In this document: piece by piece, positions 14,334 to 22,871 of the stretch
Layout of the letters: every line of letters begins with the position of its first letter
Position numbering within the stretch: position 1 is the first letter of the stretch
Origin: an uncultured Clostridia bacterium
GTDB lineage: Bacteria > Bacillota > Clostridia > Oscillospirales > Acutalibacteraceae
Length of the DNA stretch: 22,871 nt
Assembly: GCA_937896885.1 (NCBI GenBank)
Contig: CALBNX010000033.1
Location: 1 to 22,871, forward strand
Direction of reading: 5' to 3'
Position numbers and translations under genes: made by a program
Notes under the pieces: model-generated
What the model saw: the letters and a program-made list of their open reading frames with translations, nothing else
Told to the model about the DNA's origin: nothing
Database searches by the model: none

Positions 14334-16559
14334 ATGGAACACATTAATTGGAACGGATTTAAAAAAGGCGTATGGCAAGATGAAATCAATGTCCGTGATT
14401 TCATTCAGCAAAACTATAAAGAATACACAGGCGACGACTCATTTCTCGCAGGTGCAACTGAGCGTACAACTGACCTTATGAATAAGCTCAACGAGCTTTT
14501 CAAGCTCGAAAGACAATATGGCGGTGTGCTTGATATTGACACAGCAACTGTATCTTCACTTACAAGCTATTCACCAGGTTATCTTGATAAAGAAAAAGAA
14601 ATTATCGTTGGACTTCAGACCAACCGCCCTTTAAAGCGTGGGGTTAACCCATTTGGTGGTATGAGAATGGTGCGTCAGGCTTGTGAAGCTTATGGCTATA
14701 AGCTCAGCGAAAAGGTTGAAGAAGAGTTTAAATTCAGAACAACTCATAACGACGGTGTTTTTCGTGCTTATACTGATGAAATGCGCGCAGCTCGTAAATG
14801 CCACGTAATTACAGGTCTTCCCGATGCTTATGGTCGTGGCAGAATTATCGGTGACTATCGTCGAGTAGCTCTCTATGGTATTGATAAACTCATTGAAGAA
14901 AAGAAAAAAGATAAAGCAAACCGTGCAACAGGTGATTTGCAGACAGAAAATATCCGTTTATCTGAAGAACTTTTTCAACAGATTACTTTCTTGGGTTATC
15001 TTAAAGAAATGGCGGATATGTATGGCTTTGATATTAGCCAACCTGCAAAAAATGCTCGTGAAGCAATTCAATGGACATATTTTGCTTATCTTGGTGCAAT
15101 CAAAGAGCAGAATGGTGCTGCAATGTCATTAGGTAGAGTCAGCACATTCTTTGATATTTATATTGAAAGAGATATAGAGAATGGTGTGCTTACAGAAGCT
15201 GGGGCACAAGAGCTTATGGATGATTTTGTTATGAAACTTCGAATGGCTCGTCATTTGCGCACACCTGAATATAATGAACTTTTCGGTGGTGACCCAATGT
15301 GGATTACCGAAGCAGTTGGTGGTATGGGGCAAGACGGAAGAACACTTGTTACTAAAAACAGTTTCCGTGTTCTCAACACTCTTTACACTCTCGGCTCATC
15401 ACCTGAACCAAATCTTACAATTCTGTGGTCAAATTCTTTGCCAGAAAACTTCAAAAAATTCTGCGCAAAGGTTTCAAAAGATACAGACTCAATTCAATAT
15501 GAAAATGATGATGTAATGCGCCCAATTTATGGTGATGATTATGCTATTGCTTGTTGCGTTTCTGCAATGAAAGTTGGCAAGCAGATGCAGTTCTTTGGTG
15601 CTCGTTGCAATCTTGCAAAGCTCTTGCTTATTGCAATCAACGGTGGTTATGATACAACAAGCAAAATGCATATTGGCCCACAAATGCCTGTTATGGATAA
15701 CCTTGATTTTGACAAGGTGATGGAGCGTTTCCAAATCTATATTGAATGGCTTAGCCACTTGTATGTTAACACAATGAATGTTATTCACTATATGCACGAT
15801 AAATATGCTTATGAAAAAACACAGATGGCACTTCACGATACTGATGTTGAACGCTTTATGGCTTTTGGTATCGCAGGTCTTTCAGTTGTTGCAGACTCAT
15901 TAAGCGCTATCAAATTTGCAAATGTTGAAACTATCAAAGACGAAGACGGATTTGTGACAGATTTCAATACAATTGGGGAATTCCCTAAATATGGTAATGA
16001 TGATGACAGAGTTGACCTTATCGCAAAGGATATGGCTCACAGAGTAATTACCGAGCTCCGCAAGACACCAACATACAGAAACGCTGTTCACACACTTTCT
16101 GTGCTCACTATTACATCAAATGTTATGTATGGCAAAAACACAGGTGCTACACCTGACGGAAGAAAGAACGCAGAGCCTTTTGCTCCAGGTGCTAACCCAA
16201 TGCATAATCGTGAAGAAAACGGCGCGCTCGCATCTCTCAACTCTGTTGCAAAAATCAGTTATGACGATTGCCGTGACGGTATCTCAAACACATTCTCAAT
16301 CACACCTGAAGCACTTGGCCGTGATGATGAAGAAAGAGTAAACAATCTCGTTGCCATCCTTGACGGCTATTTCGCAAAGAAAGCACACCACATTAATGTC
16401 AATGTGCTTAATCGGGAAACTCTTATGGATGCTTATGAAAATCCTGAAAAATATCCTAATCTTACAATTCGTGTTTCGGGTTATGCAGTTAATTTCAACA
16501 AGCTTTCAAAGGCACAGCAGAGAGAAGTTATAAGCAGAACATTCCACGAGGCAATGTAA
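14334..16559 (+). CDS. pflB: Formate C-acetyltransferase (pyruvate formate-lyase)
   Basis: A 741-residue glycyl-radical enzyme that converts pyruvate and CoA to acetyl-CoA and formate under anaerobiosis. The adjacent active-site cysteines are C407-C408 in IACCVSAMK. The radical-bearing glycine is G716 in RVSGYAV near the C-terminus. Length is close to the usual 740-760. ATG 14334 has AGAGG at 14320-14324; the reading frame is open back into the riboswitch but starts there are not credible. It lies 2 bases from pflA and in the same operon as fhs, so the formate made can be loaded on tetrahydrofolate for purine synthesis, consistent with ZTP control. Confidence 0.96.
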   Translation: MEHINWNGFKKGVWQDEINVRDFIQQNYKEYTGDDSFLAGATERTTDLMNKLNELFKLERQYGGVLDIDTATVSSLTSYSPGYLDKEKEIIVGLQTNRPLKRGVNPFGGMRMVRQACEAYGYKLSEKVEEEFKFRTTHNDGVFRAYTDEMRAARKCHVITGLPDAYGRGRIIGDYRRVALYGIDKLIEEKKKDKANRATGDLQTENIRLSEELFQQITFLGYLKEMADMYGFDISQPAKNAREAIQWTYFAYLGAIKEQNGAAMSLGRVSTFFDIYIERDIENGVLTEAGAQELMDDFVMKLRMARHLRTPEYNELFGGDPMWITEAVGGMGQDGRTLVTKNSFRVLNTLYTLGSSPEPNLTILWSNSLPENFKKFCAKVSKDTDSIQYENDDVMRPIYGDDYAIACCVSAMKVGKQMQFFGARCNLAKLLLIAINGGYDTTSKMHIGPQMPVMDNLDFDKVMERFQIYIEWLSHLYVNTMNVIHYMHDKYAYEKTQMALHDTDVERFMAFGIAGLSVVADSLSAIKFANVETIKDEDGFVTDFNTIGEFPKYGNDDDRVDLIAKDMAHRVITELRKTPTYRNAVHTLSVLTITSNVMYGKNTGATPDGRKNAEPFAPGANPMHNREENGALASLNSVAKISYDDCRDGISNTFSITPEALGRDDEERVNNLVAILDGYFAKKAHHINVNVLNRETLMDAYENPEKYPNLTIRVSGYAVNFNKLSKAQQREVISRTFHEAM

Positions 16560-16561
16560 TT

Positions 16562-17263
16562 ATGACAGGTCAGGTTCATTCAATTCAAAGTCTTGGTACT
16601 CTTGATGGACCAGGGTTACGCTTTGTGGTTTTCTTGCAAGGTTGCAACCTTCGTTGTAAGTGTTGTCATAACCCTGACACTTGGGATATGCAAAGTGAAA
16701 AGCAACTCACACCCCAAGAGATAGTAGAAAAGGCTTTGCATTATAAAGAATATTTCGGTGATAAAGGTGGGATAACCCTTTCGGGCGGTGAGCCACTTTT
16801 GCAAGCTGAATTCTGTTATGAAATTTTCAAACTCTGCCACGAAAACGGCATAAACACTTGTCTTGATACTTCGGGTAGTATTCTCAATGACAATATTAAA
16901 AAGTTGCTTAGTGAAACTGACAGAGTATTGCTTGATGTCAAATATACAGAAAATGATTTGTATATAGAAAATGTTGGCTGCTCACTTGAAAAACCGTTGG
17001 AATTCTTGTATTATTTAAATGAACAGAAAATTCCTGTCACTCTGCGACAAGTGATTATTCCAACGCTCAACGATAACGAGAATAATATAGAGAAACTCAA
17101 CAAAATTGTTAAAAATCATTCTTGTATTGATAAAGTTGAACTTTTACCGTTCAAGAAAATTTGTCAGACTAAATATGACAATATGAAAATTAAGTTTCCT
17201 TTTGAGCACATTCCCACACCAACAAAGGAAATGATGAATAAATTAAATCAATTACTGAAATAA
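16562..17263 (+). CDS. pflA: Pyruvate formate-lyase activating enzyme (radical SAM)
   Basis: A 233-residue radical SAM enzyme with the CxxxCxxC cluster motif at C28, C32 and C35 (QGCNLRCKCCHNPDTW), followed by TLSGGEPLLQ, the SAM-binding GGE segment. It makes the glycyl radical on PflB. The gene follows pflB after 2 bases; its ribosome binding site (GAGG) is inside the pflB 3' end. Length is slightly below the roughly 245 residues of Escherichia coli PflA. The C-terminus is otherwise complete (LLPFKK). Confidence 0.95.
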   Translation: MTGQVHSIQSLGTLDGPGLRFVVFLQGCNLRCKCCHNPDTWDMQSEKQLTPQEIVEKALHYKEYFGDKGGITLSGGEPLLQAEFCYEIFKLCHENGINTCLDTSGSILNDNIKKLLSETDRVLLDVKYTENDLYIENVGCSLEKPLEFLYYLNEQKIPVTLRQVIIPTLNDNENNIEKLNKIVKNHSCIDKVELLPFKKICQTKYDNMKIKFPFEHIPTPTKEMMNKLNQLLK

Positions 17264-17282
17264 ATTCAGGGGGAAAATTATT

Positions 17283-18953
17283 ATGCTTTCAGACATTCAA
17301 ATCGCACAACAGACACCTTGCTTACCAATCGTGGAAATTGCAAAAAAACTCAATATTGATGCTGATGACCTTGAAATGTATGGCAAATACAAGGCAAAGC
17401 TTCCACTTTCTCTTAACAAAAAATATGCAGACAGAGAAAACGGAAAACTCATTCTTGTTACTGCTATCAACCCAACTCCAGCAGGTGAGGGCAAAACAAC
17501 TATCACAGTTGGTCTTGGTCAGGCAATGAACAAAATCAGCAAAAATGCTTGTATCGCACTTCGTGAACCATCAATGGGACCAGTTTTCGGTGTTAAAGGT
17601 GGCGCTGCAGGTGGTGGATATTCACAGGTTATCCCTATGGAAGACATCAATCTCCATTTCACAGGTGATATGCACGCAATTACTGCTGCAAATAACCTTC
17701 TTTGTGCAATTATTGACAACCATATGCAACAGGGTAATGATTTGAGAATTGACCAAAGAAGAATTCTTTTCAAGCGTTGTCTTGATATGAATGACCGTGC
17801 ACTTCGTAATGTAATCGTTGGACTTGGCGGTAAGGTTAACGGTGTACCTCGCGAAGACGGATTTATGATTACAGTTGCAAGTGAAATTATGGCTATTCTT
17901 TGCCTTGCAACAGATATTGATGACCTTAAAGCAAGACTTGGCAACATTCTCGTGGCATACACTCTTGATAACGAGCCTGTTTATGCAAAAGATTTGAATG
18001 CAGTTGGCTCAATGGCTGCACTTTTAAAAGATGCTATCAAACCAAACCTTGTGCAGACACTTGAAAATACACCTGCAATTATGCACGGTGGACCATTCGC
18101 AAATATTGCTCACGGTTGTAACTCTGTTACTGCAACAAAACTCGCACTTAAACTTGCAGACTATTGTATCACAGAAGCAGGTTTCGGTGCAGACCTTGGT
18201 GCCGAAAAATTCCTTGACATCAAGTGCCGTTATGCAGGCCTTAAACCTGAATGTATCGTAGTTGTTGCAACAATCCGTGCTCTTAAATACAATGGTGGAG
18301 TTGCTCGTGCAGATTTACAAGAAGAAAATGTTGAAGCACTCAAAAAGGGTATTGTAAACCTTAAAACTCATATTGAAAATATGAGAAAATACAATGTGCC
18401 AGTTGTTGTAGCAATCAATAAATTCCATACTGACACTGATGCTGAAATCGCATATATTAAAGAATTCTGTGAAGAAATGCAAGTGCCTGTTTCTCTTGCT
18501 GAAGTATTCGCTAAAGGTGGCAAGGGTGGTATGGACCTTGCAGAAAAAGTATGCGCAGTTATCGACGAAGGCAAAGCAGATTTCCAGCCACTCTATGATG
18601 AAAAACTTCCAATCAAAGAAAAGCTTAACACAATTGCAAAAGAGATTTATCGTGCAGATGGCGTAATTTTCACGGCTGCTGCTGAAAAAGCAATCAAGGA
18701 TATTGAAGCACTTGGCAAAGACAAGCTTCCAATCTGCGTTGCAAAGACACAGTATTCATTGTCAGATGACCCAACAAAACTTGGCAAGCCTGAAAACTTC
18801 CAGATGACAGTTCGTGAAGTTAAACTCTCAGCAGGTGCCGGCTTTATTGTTTGCCTTACAGGTGACATTATGACAATGCCAGGACTTCCAAAAGTTCCTG
18901 CAGCATACAAAATCGATGTTGACAGCGATGGAAAGATAGATGGATTATTCTAA
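17283..18953 (+). CDS. fhs: Formate-tetrahydrofolate ligase
   Basis: A 556-residue enzyme that makes 10-formyl-THF from formate, ATP and THF. The P-loop PTPAGEGKTT (64-73) is present, with MGPVFGVKGGAAGGGYSQVIPMEDINLHFTGD, the typical family core, further on. Length matches the family. AGGGGG at 17268-17273 is 9 bases from ATG 17283. As last gene of the ZTP-riboswitch operon it uses PFL-derived formate for one-carbon metabolism; it does not by itself imply acetogenesis, and no other Wood-Ljungdahl gene is present in the window. Confidence 0.97.
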   Translation: MLSDIQIAQQTPCLPIVEIAKKLNIDADDLEMYGKYKAKLPLSLNKKYADRENGKLILVTAINPTPAGEGKTTITVGLGQAMNKISKNACIALREPSMGPVFGVKGGAAGGGYSQVIPMEDINLHFTGDMHAITAANNLLCAIIDNHMQQGNDLRIDQRRILFKRCLDMNDRALRNVIVGLGGKVNGVPREDGFMITVASEIMAILCLATDIDDLKARLGNILVAYTLDNEPVYAKDLNAVGSMAALLKDAIKPNLVQTLENTPAIMHGGPFANIAHGCNSVTATKLALKLADYCITEAGFGADLGAEKFLDIKCRYAGLKPECIVVVATIRALKYNGGVARADLQEENVEALKKGIVNLKTHIENMRKYNVPVVVAINKFHTDTDAEIAYIKEFCEEMQVPVSLAEVFAKGGKGGMDLAEKVCAVIDEGKADFQPLYDEKLPIKEKLNTIAKEIYRADGVIFTAAAEKAIKDIEALGKDKLPICVAKTQYSLSDDPTKLGKPENFQMTVREVKLSAGAGFIVCLTGDIMTMPGLPKVPAAYKIDVDSDGKIDGLF

Positions 18954-18981
18954 ACGCAAAAACTCAGGAACCCAATAACAA

Positions 18982-19017
18982 AACCCCATTCTCAAATGAG
19001 AGTGGGGTTGCTTTTTT
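18982..19017. terminator. Bidirectional terminator between fhs and the response regulator
   Basis: A 12-13-bp stem (18982-18994 with 18997-19009) whose tip opens to a small loop. A T-run follows on the plus strand (19012-19017), and on the minus strand the hairpin is followed by TTTTGTT. It suits both convergent transcripts. Confidence 0.88.
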
Positions 19018-19059
19018 ACAATATTCTTTTTAGTTTCTGAATTCTTGCATTCTTGCGTT

Positions 19060-19872
19060 TTAAATTCCTTTTATCTCATAAAACTTATTACGAATTTTAA
19101 TGGCTGTTGGTTTTGCAAAAGTATAGCCAGTCATATATTCGCCGTGGAATGTGTCAACACTTTCTCTTGGGTTTTCAATGAATTTATAATAGTCGCAAGA
19201 GAATTTTGAAACATCAATGCTTCGCTGATTTCTTTCGTCAACAAAGATATCAGAAATGCCTGCATCTGAAAGTGACGCGCGAAGACTTTTAAGCATTTTT
19301 CTGAAAAGAGACTGCACTGTTTCGTCATATTCTCTGTCAGGCCATAATGCGCTGATTGCTTGTTCTGTGCTTACAGCGCCACCTTGACGGTCAACCAGCA
19401 ATGCCATAAATTCTTTCGCCTTTGCACTTGAAAAATAAACAGGCTTGTTATTAACGAAAATATCAAAATATCCGAAAGTCTTAATGTTAACTTCTTTCTT
19501 TGGAATAGTGTCAGACATTTTCTGTGCCTTTTCAATTTCTTTAAAGACTGCATCGTCGTCATAGGGCTTTAAGATGTAGCCGATAGCATTTACCTGATAT
19601 GCGTCATAGGCATATTCTTTAAAACCTGTAACAAAAACGATTTTAGTATCACCGCTGATAGTGTTAATACGCTTTGCCAAATCAAGACCTGTCATAATTG
19701 GCATTTCAATGTCGAGAAAAGCAATGTCAACATCACTGTTTTGTGCAATAAAAACCAATGCGTCGGCAGGGTTATCAAAAGTAACGGCTTCGCGAATTGC
19801 ATGGTGAGAAACACAAATGTCATAAAGCTCTTCGGTCGCCATTCTTTCGTCGTCAACAATCATTACGCGCAT
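19060..19872 (-). CDS. Response regulator, REC plus SARP-like winged helix
   Basis: A 270-residue two-component regulator. The receiver domain occupies about 1-120, with the phosphorylation site D54 (AFLDIEMP), acidic pair D7-D8, T82 and K102 (LKPYD). Residues about 127-215 form an OmpR/SARP-type winged helix (KTFGYFDIFVNNKP, AKAKEFMALLVDRQG, ISALWPD). A short tail (SCDYYKFIENP, HGEYMTGY) resembles a truncated bacterial transcriptional activator domain. I chose ATG 19872 because AAAGGAG (plus-strand 19880-19886) is 7 bases away; ATG 19878 would be only 1 base from it. The gene follows the kinase gene by 2 bases, so they form a pair. Targets are unknown. Confidence 0.92.
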   Translation of the reverse strand: MRVMIVDDERMATEELYDICVSHHAIREAVTFDNPADALVFIAQNSDVDIAFLDIEMPIMTGLDLAKRINTISGDTKIVFVTGFKEYAYDAYQVNAIGYILKPYDDDAVFKEIEKAQKMSDTIPKKEVNIKTFGYFDIFVNNKPVYFSSAKAKEFMALLVDRQGGAVSTEQAISALWPDREYDETVQSLFRKMLKSLRASLSDAGISDIFVDERNQRSIDVSKFSCDYYKFIENPRESVDTFHGEYMTGYTFAKPTAIKIRNKFYEIKGI

Positions 19873-19874
19873 TT

Positions 19875-21743
19875 TCATTCTCCTTTCGGGATTTTAATGG
19901 TGATTTTTGTGCCAACATCTATCTGACTATCAATTACAATTTTAGCATTCACCATCGTTTTAAGTCGATTAGTAACATTCGAAAGTCCCACATGTGCGTG
20001 GTTATCGTCAGGAGTATAGTCGGGATTTTGCGGGTCGAAACCTATGCCATCATCTTCAATTATAATATAATAGTAATCATCTAAAAGTTTTGTTGAAATC
20101 TTAACTGTGCCACCTTCAGCTTTTTTAGTAACACCGTGTTTAATAGCATTTTCAACAAGTGGTTGAATTGTAAGTGATGGCACATTGAATTCAACAAACT
20201 CGGTGTCATAGATTATCTCGATTTTATCGCCAAATCTTAAAAGCTCAATATCACAATAGTTTTTAATGTGCTCTAATTCTTCTTTGAACGGGATAGGAGT
20301 TTTTTGCGTGATTGACTCCATATTTCCCCTTAAATATTTAGAAAAGGAAATCACAGCCTTTTCAGCAGATTTAGGGTCACGTTTAATAAGATATTTAATA
20401 GTGTTAAGTGCGTTGTAAAGGAAATGTGGTTGGATTTGCGAAATCATAACAGCCGTGTTAGCCATATGAAGCTCTTTATCCAATTCGGCTGCTCTTAATG
20501 ATGCTTCGTGAATTTTAGAAATCTTATCGAAGAAAACATTTGTAAAAATAAGAATAAACACAGTGAAAAGTACGGGCATAAAATATGACGATGCAAACGG
20601 AATAAGTCCGTTGGTATAGCAACAGTCAATCATAATACCTGACACAAGTGCTATATATCCGAAAAGATAAGCGGTTGAATATGGTACTTTTCTTGCGACA
20701 CTGTCTGCAAGATGATTTATAAGAATAATATCAAGTGGTAAAGTAGCCGACTGAATAATTATATAGTAATATGGGTTAAAGAAAATTGATGGAAAAATAG
20801 TTGTAATAATTGTGCAAAGTACGGTGCTTAATGAAACCGCAATAAATGTTTTTTTGCTGATATTCATATCAAGAGTGTCAGAATAGAAAAGCAAAGACAC
20901 AAGCTTGATGATGAATGTTGACATACAAATAAGCAAAGTGATTTGCTCATAGTTAATTGTTGCAAATAAAAATCTGAAAGCAGAATATCCTTCGGTTGAA
21001 ATCATCATTCTTATTGCCACCAAGAAACAAAGAAGTGGCAACCATTTTGATGAAAACAAGTTATGGTTTTTTATTGAATAGAACAGAATAAAGAATCCAA
21101 GAAAGAAAACAATACCGAAAATAAATGAACGCGTTGATTTGGCAATATCTGCAAATTGCATTGTAAATGAATAATCGGCAATAACAGGGTTCATATAGAT
21201 ACCAGGCATCAGTTCACAGGTAACTTCAATAATTATATTATATTCTTTGTCACTTTCAAACTGAACAGGAATAGCGTCAAGCTCCATATTTGCTGAAATT
21301 TTTGACTCTGTGAATGAGCCACTCTGTGTTACCAATTCACCATTGATAAACACCTGATAAACCCCAGCAAAGTTAGGGATATAAACAATAGCATTTTTAA
21401 GGTCAAGACCTTTTATGCTCATCATATATGAACAATTACAACCATTGCTTTCGTTACTAGTAGAAAGAGTTGAAAATGATGGGGGAATCTGAACGAAACT
21501 GCCAGTTAATTCAGCATTTTCAGTTATAATATAACCTTCGAATCGAAGCCACTCACCTGAAAGATAAATGGCGCGATTTCTATTGGTGCGAGTATCTGAA
21601 AAATTAGCTTTTCCTTCAACAAAATCAGGCGTATTTGATATGGTTTTGTTGATTGCACCACATAAAAAAGGAACTGATATTAAAAATGCCATAAATAAAA
21701 CAGAAAGAACAAAAATAACATTCGCTTTATTTCTATGTTTCAA
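19875..21743 (-). CDS. 7TM (7TMR-DISM-like) sensor histidine kinase of the LytS/YesM type
   Basis: About 622 residues. A first membrane helix (about 9-30) is followed by an extracellular beta-rich domain (YLSGEWLRFEG, GVYQVFINGELV) like the 7TMR-DISM ligand-binding module. Then come seven hydrophobic segments, a short coiled linker, and a His_kinase domain with H440 in QIQPHFLYNALN. An HATPase follows, with VENAIKHG and DDGIGF. I chose the TTG start at 21743 because AGGGGG (plus-strand 21751-21756) is 7 bases upstream and the promoter at 21774-21802 lies between it and the in-frame ATG at 21830. It would sense an extracellular, possibly carbohydrate-like, ligand (family inference) and phosphorylate the adjacent regulator. 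Confidence 0.9.
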   Translation of the reverse strand: MKHRNKANVIFVLSVLFMAFLISVPFLCGAINKTISNTPDFVEGKANFSDTRTNRNRAIYLSGEWLRFEGYIITENAELTGSFVQIPPSFSTLSTSNESNGCNCSYMMSIKGLDLKNAIVYIPNFAGVYQVFINGELVTQSGSFTESKISANMELDAIPVQFESDKEYNIIIEVTCELMPGIYMNPVIADYSFTMQFADIAKSTRSFIFGIVFFLGFFILFYSIKNHNLFSSKWLPLLCFLVAIRMMISTEGYSAFRFLFATINYEQITLLICMSTFIIKLVSLLFYSDTLDMNISKKTFIAVSLSTVLCTIITTIFPSIFFNPYYYIIIQSATLPLDIILINHLADSVARKVPYSTAYLFGYIALVSGIMIDCCYTNGLIPFASSYFMPVLFTVFILIFTNVFFDKISKIHEASLRAAELDKELHMANTAVMISQIQPHFLYNALNTIKYLIKRDPKSAEKAVISFSKYLRGNMESITQKTPIPFKEELEHIKNYCDIELLRFGDKIEIIYDTEFVEFNVPSLTIQPLVENAIKHGVTKKAEGGTVKISTKLLDDYYYIIIEDDGIGFDPQNPDYTPDDNHAHVGLSNVTNRLKTMVNAKIVIDSQIDVGTKITIKIPKGE

Positions 21744-21773
21744 AAATTCGCCCCCTAACTCACATATAGGTCT

Positions 21774-21802
21774 ATTATAAATGAATTGAGCCGATAAAAC
21801 AA
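21774..21802 (-). promoter_or_regulatory. Promoter of the kinase-regulator operon
   Basis: On the minus strand TTGTTT (plus-strand 21797-21802) and TATAAT (21774-21779) with a 17-base spacer. The -10 box is perfect; the -35 matches the strong TTG. Confidence 0.65.
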
Positions 21803-21823
21803 TAGTTTTGTAAAGATATTTTA

Positions 21824-21852
21824 TTGACATCTTGCTCTTATAATTGTATAAT
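21824..21852 (+). promoter_or_regulatory. Promoter of alaS
   Basis: TTGACA (21824-21829) and TATAAT (21847-21852), 17-base spacer. Only about 30 bases of leader precede the start codon, so unlike many Firmicute synthetase genes this alaS has no T-box. Confidence 0.88.
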
Positions 21853-21888
21853 TTATTGAATATATTTTATAAAATAGGAGTAGTCTGT

Positions 21889-22871
21889 ATGAAATGGACA
21901 GGTCTTAATGAATTAAGAGAAAAATACCTTGCATTCTTTGAAAGCAAAGACCATTTGCGTCTTCCAAGCTTTTCTCTTGTGCCACAGGGTGACAAGAGTA
22001 TCTTGCTTATCAACGCAGGTATGACACCAATGAAAAAATACTTTACAGGTGAAGTAACACCACCAAAAAATCGTGTTACAACTTGCCAAAAATGTATCCG
22101 TACACCTGATATTGAGAATGTTGGTAAAACTGCTCGTCACGGAACATATTTCGAGATGCTCGGTAACTTCTCATTCGGTGATTATTTCAAACACGAGGCA
22201 ACTGCTTGGGCTTGGGAATTCTTTACAAAGGTACTTGAAATCCCTGAAGATTTACTCTATGTCAGCGTTTATCTTGAAGATGACGAGGCATATGACATCT
22301 GGACTAAAGAAGTAGGTGTTGACCCATCACACATGGTTCGTTTTGGCAAGGAAGATAACTTCTGGGAACACGGTGCAGGTCCTTGTGGTCCTTGTTCAGA
22401 AATTTACTTTGACCGTGGTCCTGATAAGGGTTGCGGCAGTCCTGATTGTAAAGTTGGTTGTGAATGTGACCGTTTTATCGAAGTTTGGAACCTTGTTTTC
22501 ACACAGTTTGAAAATGACGGTAACAACAACTATACCCGTCTTGCAAATCCTAATATTGATACAGGTATGGGACTGGAGCGTCTTGCTTGTATTATGCAGG
22601 ATGTTGAAAATCTTTTCGAAGTTGACACAGTTCAGAATATTATGAAGCACATTATTGATATTTCAGGTATTGAATATCATAAGGATGCTAAAAAGGACAT
22701 TTCACTTCGTGTTATTACTGACCATATCCGTAGCACAACATTTATGGTTGGTGACGGTGTTCTTCCGTCAAACAGCGGTCGTGGTTATGTTCTTCGTCGT
22801 CTTCTTCGTCGTGCTGCTCGTCACGGAAGACTTATCGGCATTGACAGACCATTCCTCGCTGAAGTTTGCGA
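21889..22871 (+). CDS. alaS: Alanyl-tRNA synthetase, N-terminal part (runs off the window)
   Basis: The first 327 codons of a class II synthetase; the gene continues beyond the end of the window. The N-terminus MKWTGLNELREKYLAFF, the motif FVP-like LVPQGDKSILLINAGM, RVTTCQKCIRTPDIENVG, GTYFEMLGNFSFGDYF, FWEHGAGPCGPCSEIYFDRG and NIDTGMGLERL are all characteristic of AlaRS. ATG 21889 has AGGAG at 21876-21880, 8 bases away. The gene is divergent from the sensor kinase and has its own consensus promoter. Confidence 0.97.
   Translation, partial: MKWTGLNELREKYLAFFESKDHLRLPSFSLVPQGDKSILLINAGMTPMKKYFTGEVTPPKNRVTTCQKCIRTPDIENVGKTARHGTYFEMLGNFSFGDYFKHEATAWAWEFFTKVLEIPEDLLYVSVYLEDDEAYDIWTKEVGVDPSHMVRFGKEDNFWEHGAGPCGPCSEIYFDRGPDKGCGSPDCKVGCECDRFIEVWNLVFTQFENDGNNNYTRLANPNIDTGMGLERLACIMQDVENLFEVDTVQNIMKHIIDISGIEYHKDAKKDISLRVITDHIRSTTFMVGDGVLPSNSGRGYVLRRLLRRAARHGRLIGIDRPFLAEVC

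Noticed and set aside
17283..18953. Evidence for acetogenesis (Wood-Ljungdahl) from fhs
   Set aside because: fhs is common in Clostridia for one-carbon supply, and no other pathway gene is in the window.
21744..21830. Kinase start at ATG 21830
   Set aside because: The minus-strand promoter lies downstream of it and there is no ribosome binding site. TTG 21743 has AGGGGG 7 bases away.
1..22871. CRISPR arrays, insertion sequences, toxin-antitoxin pairs, phage genes
   Set aside because: I saw no regularly spaced repeats, transposase, toxin or structural phage gene; the only repeats are the tRNA end, the hairpins and the paralogous ligase genes.

Overview
The window is AT-rich and reads as a chromosomal segment of an anaerobic low-GC Firmicute, most likely a gut or rumen Clostridia of the Ruminococcaceae/Oscillospiraceae type. 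The signs are three T-box leaders, a ZTP (pfl) riboswitch, ferredoxin-dependent 2-oxoacid oxidoreductase, pyruvate formate-lyase, AGGAGG-type ribosome binding sites and near-consensus sigma-A promoters. Species identity is inference.

Layout. 1-480: a tRNA-Pro(UGG) on the minus strand with its promoter and terminator, plus a second copy of the last 24 bases of that tRNA 218 bases away. 489-788: a small MGMT-family protein with the PCHR cysteine. 828-9329: two consecutive T-box-controlled units. The first (specifier AUC, Ile) drives an XRE-HTH/cupin/AMP-forming acyl-CoA ligase fusion. The second (specifier GUA, Val) drives a paralogous ligase fusion, a P-loop ATPase and a four-subunit ferredoxin oxidoreductase of the 2-oxoisovalerate (Vor) type. 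9340-13590: a third T-box (specifier CUC, Leu) drives a 2-isopropylmalate-synthase-like protein that has lost its metal-binding residues, and a TIM-barrel/acyl-CoA-ligase fusion. A hotdog thioesterase follows behind a terminator. 14145-18953: a ZTP riboswitch followed by pflB, pflA and fhs. 19060-21743 (minus): a response regulator with a SARP-like DNA-binding domain and a 7TM LytS-type sensor kinase. 21889-end: the 5' part of alaS, divergent from the kinase.

Central interpretation. Three separate T-boxes read the three branched-chain amino acids, and each sits in front of an acyl-CoA ligase. One unit also carries the oxidoreductase that interconverts branched-chain acyl-CoA plus CO2 with branched-chain 2-oxoacids. 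T-boxes switch genes on when the cognate tRNA is uncharged, so the natural reading is biosynthesis: 2-methylbutyrate, isobutyrate and isovalerate would be activated to CoA esters and reductively carboxylated to the 2-oxoacid precursors of Ile, Val and Leu. Branched-chain volatile fatty acid assimilation is known physiologically in rumen anaerobes. A dedicated cluster under three-specifier T-box control, with these unusual fusions and a LeuA-like pseudoenzyme, is the observation here most worth following up. The specifier assignments come from manual folding; substrates and direction of flux are inferred.
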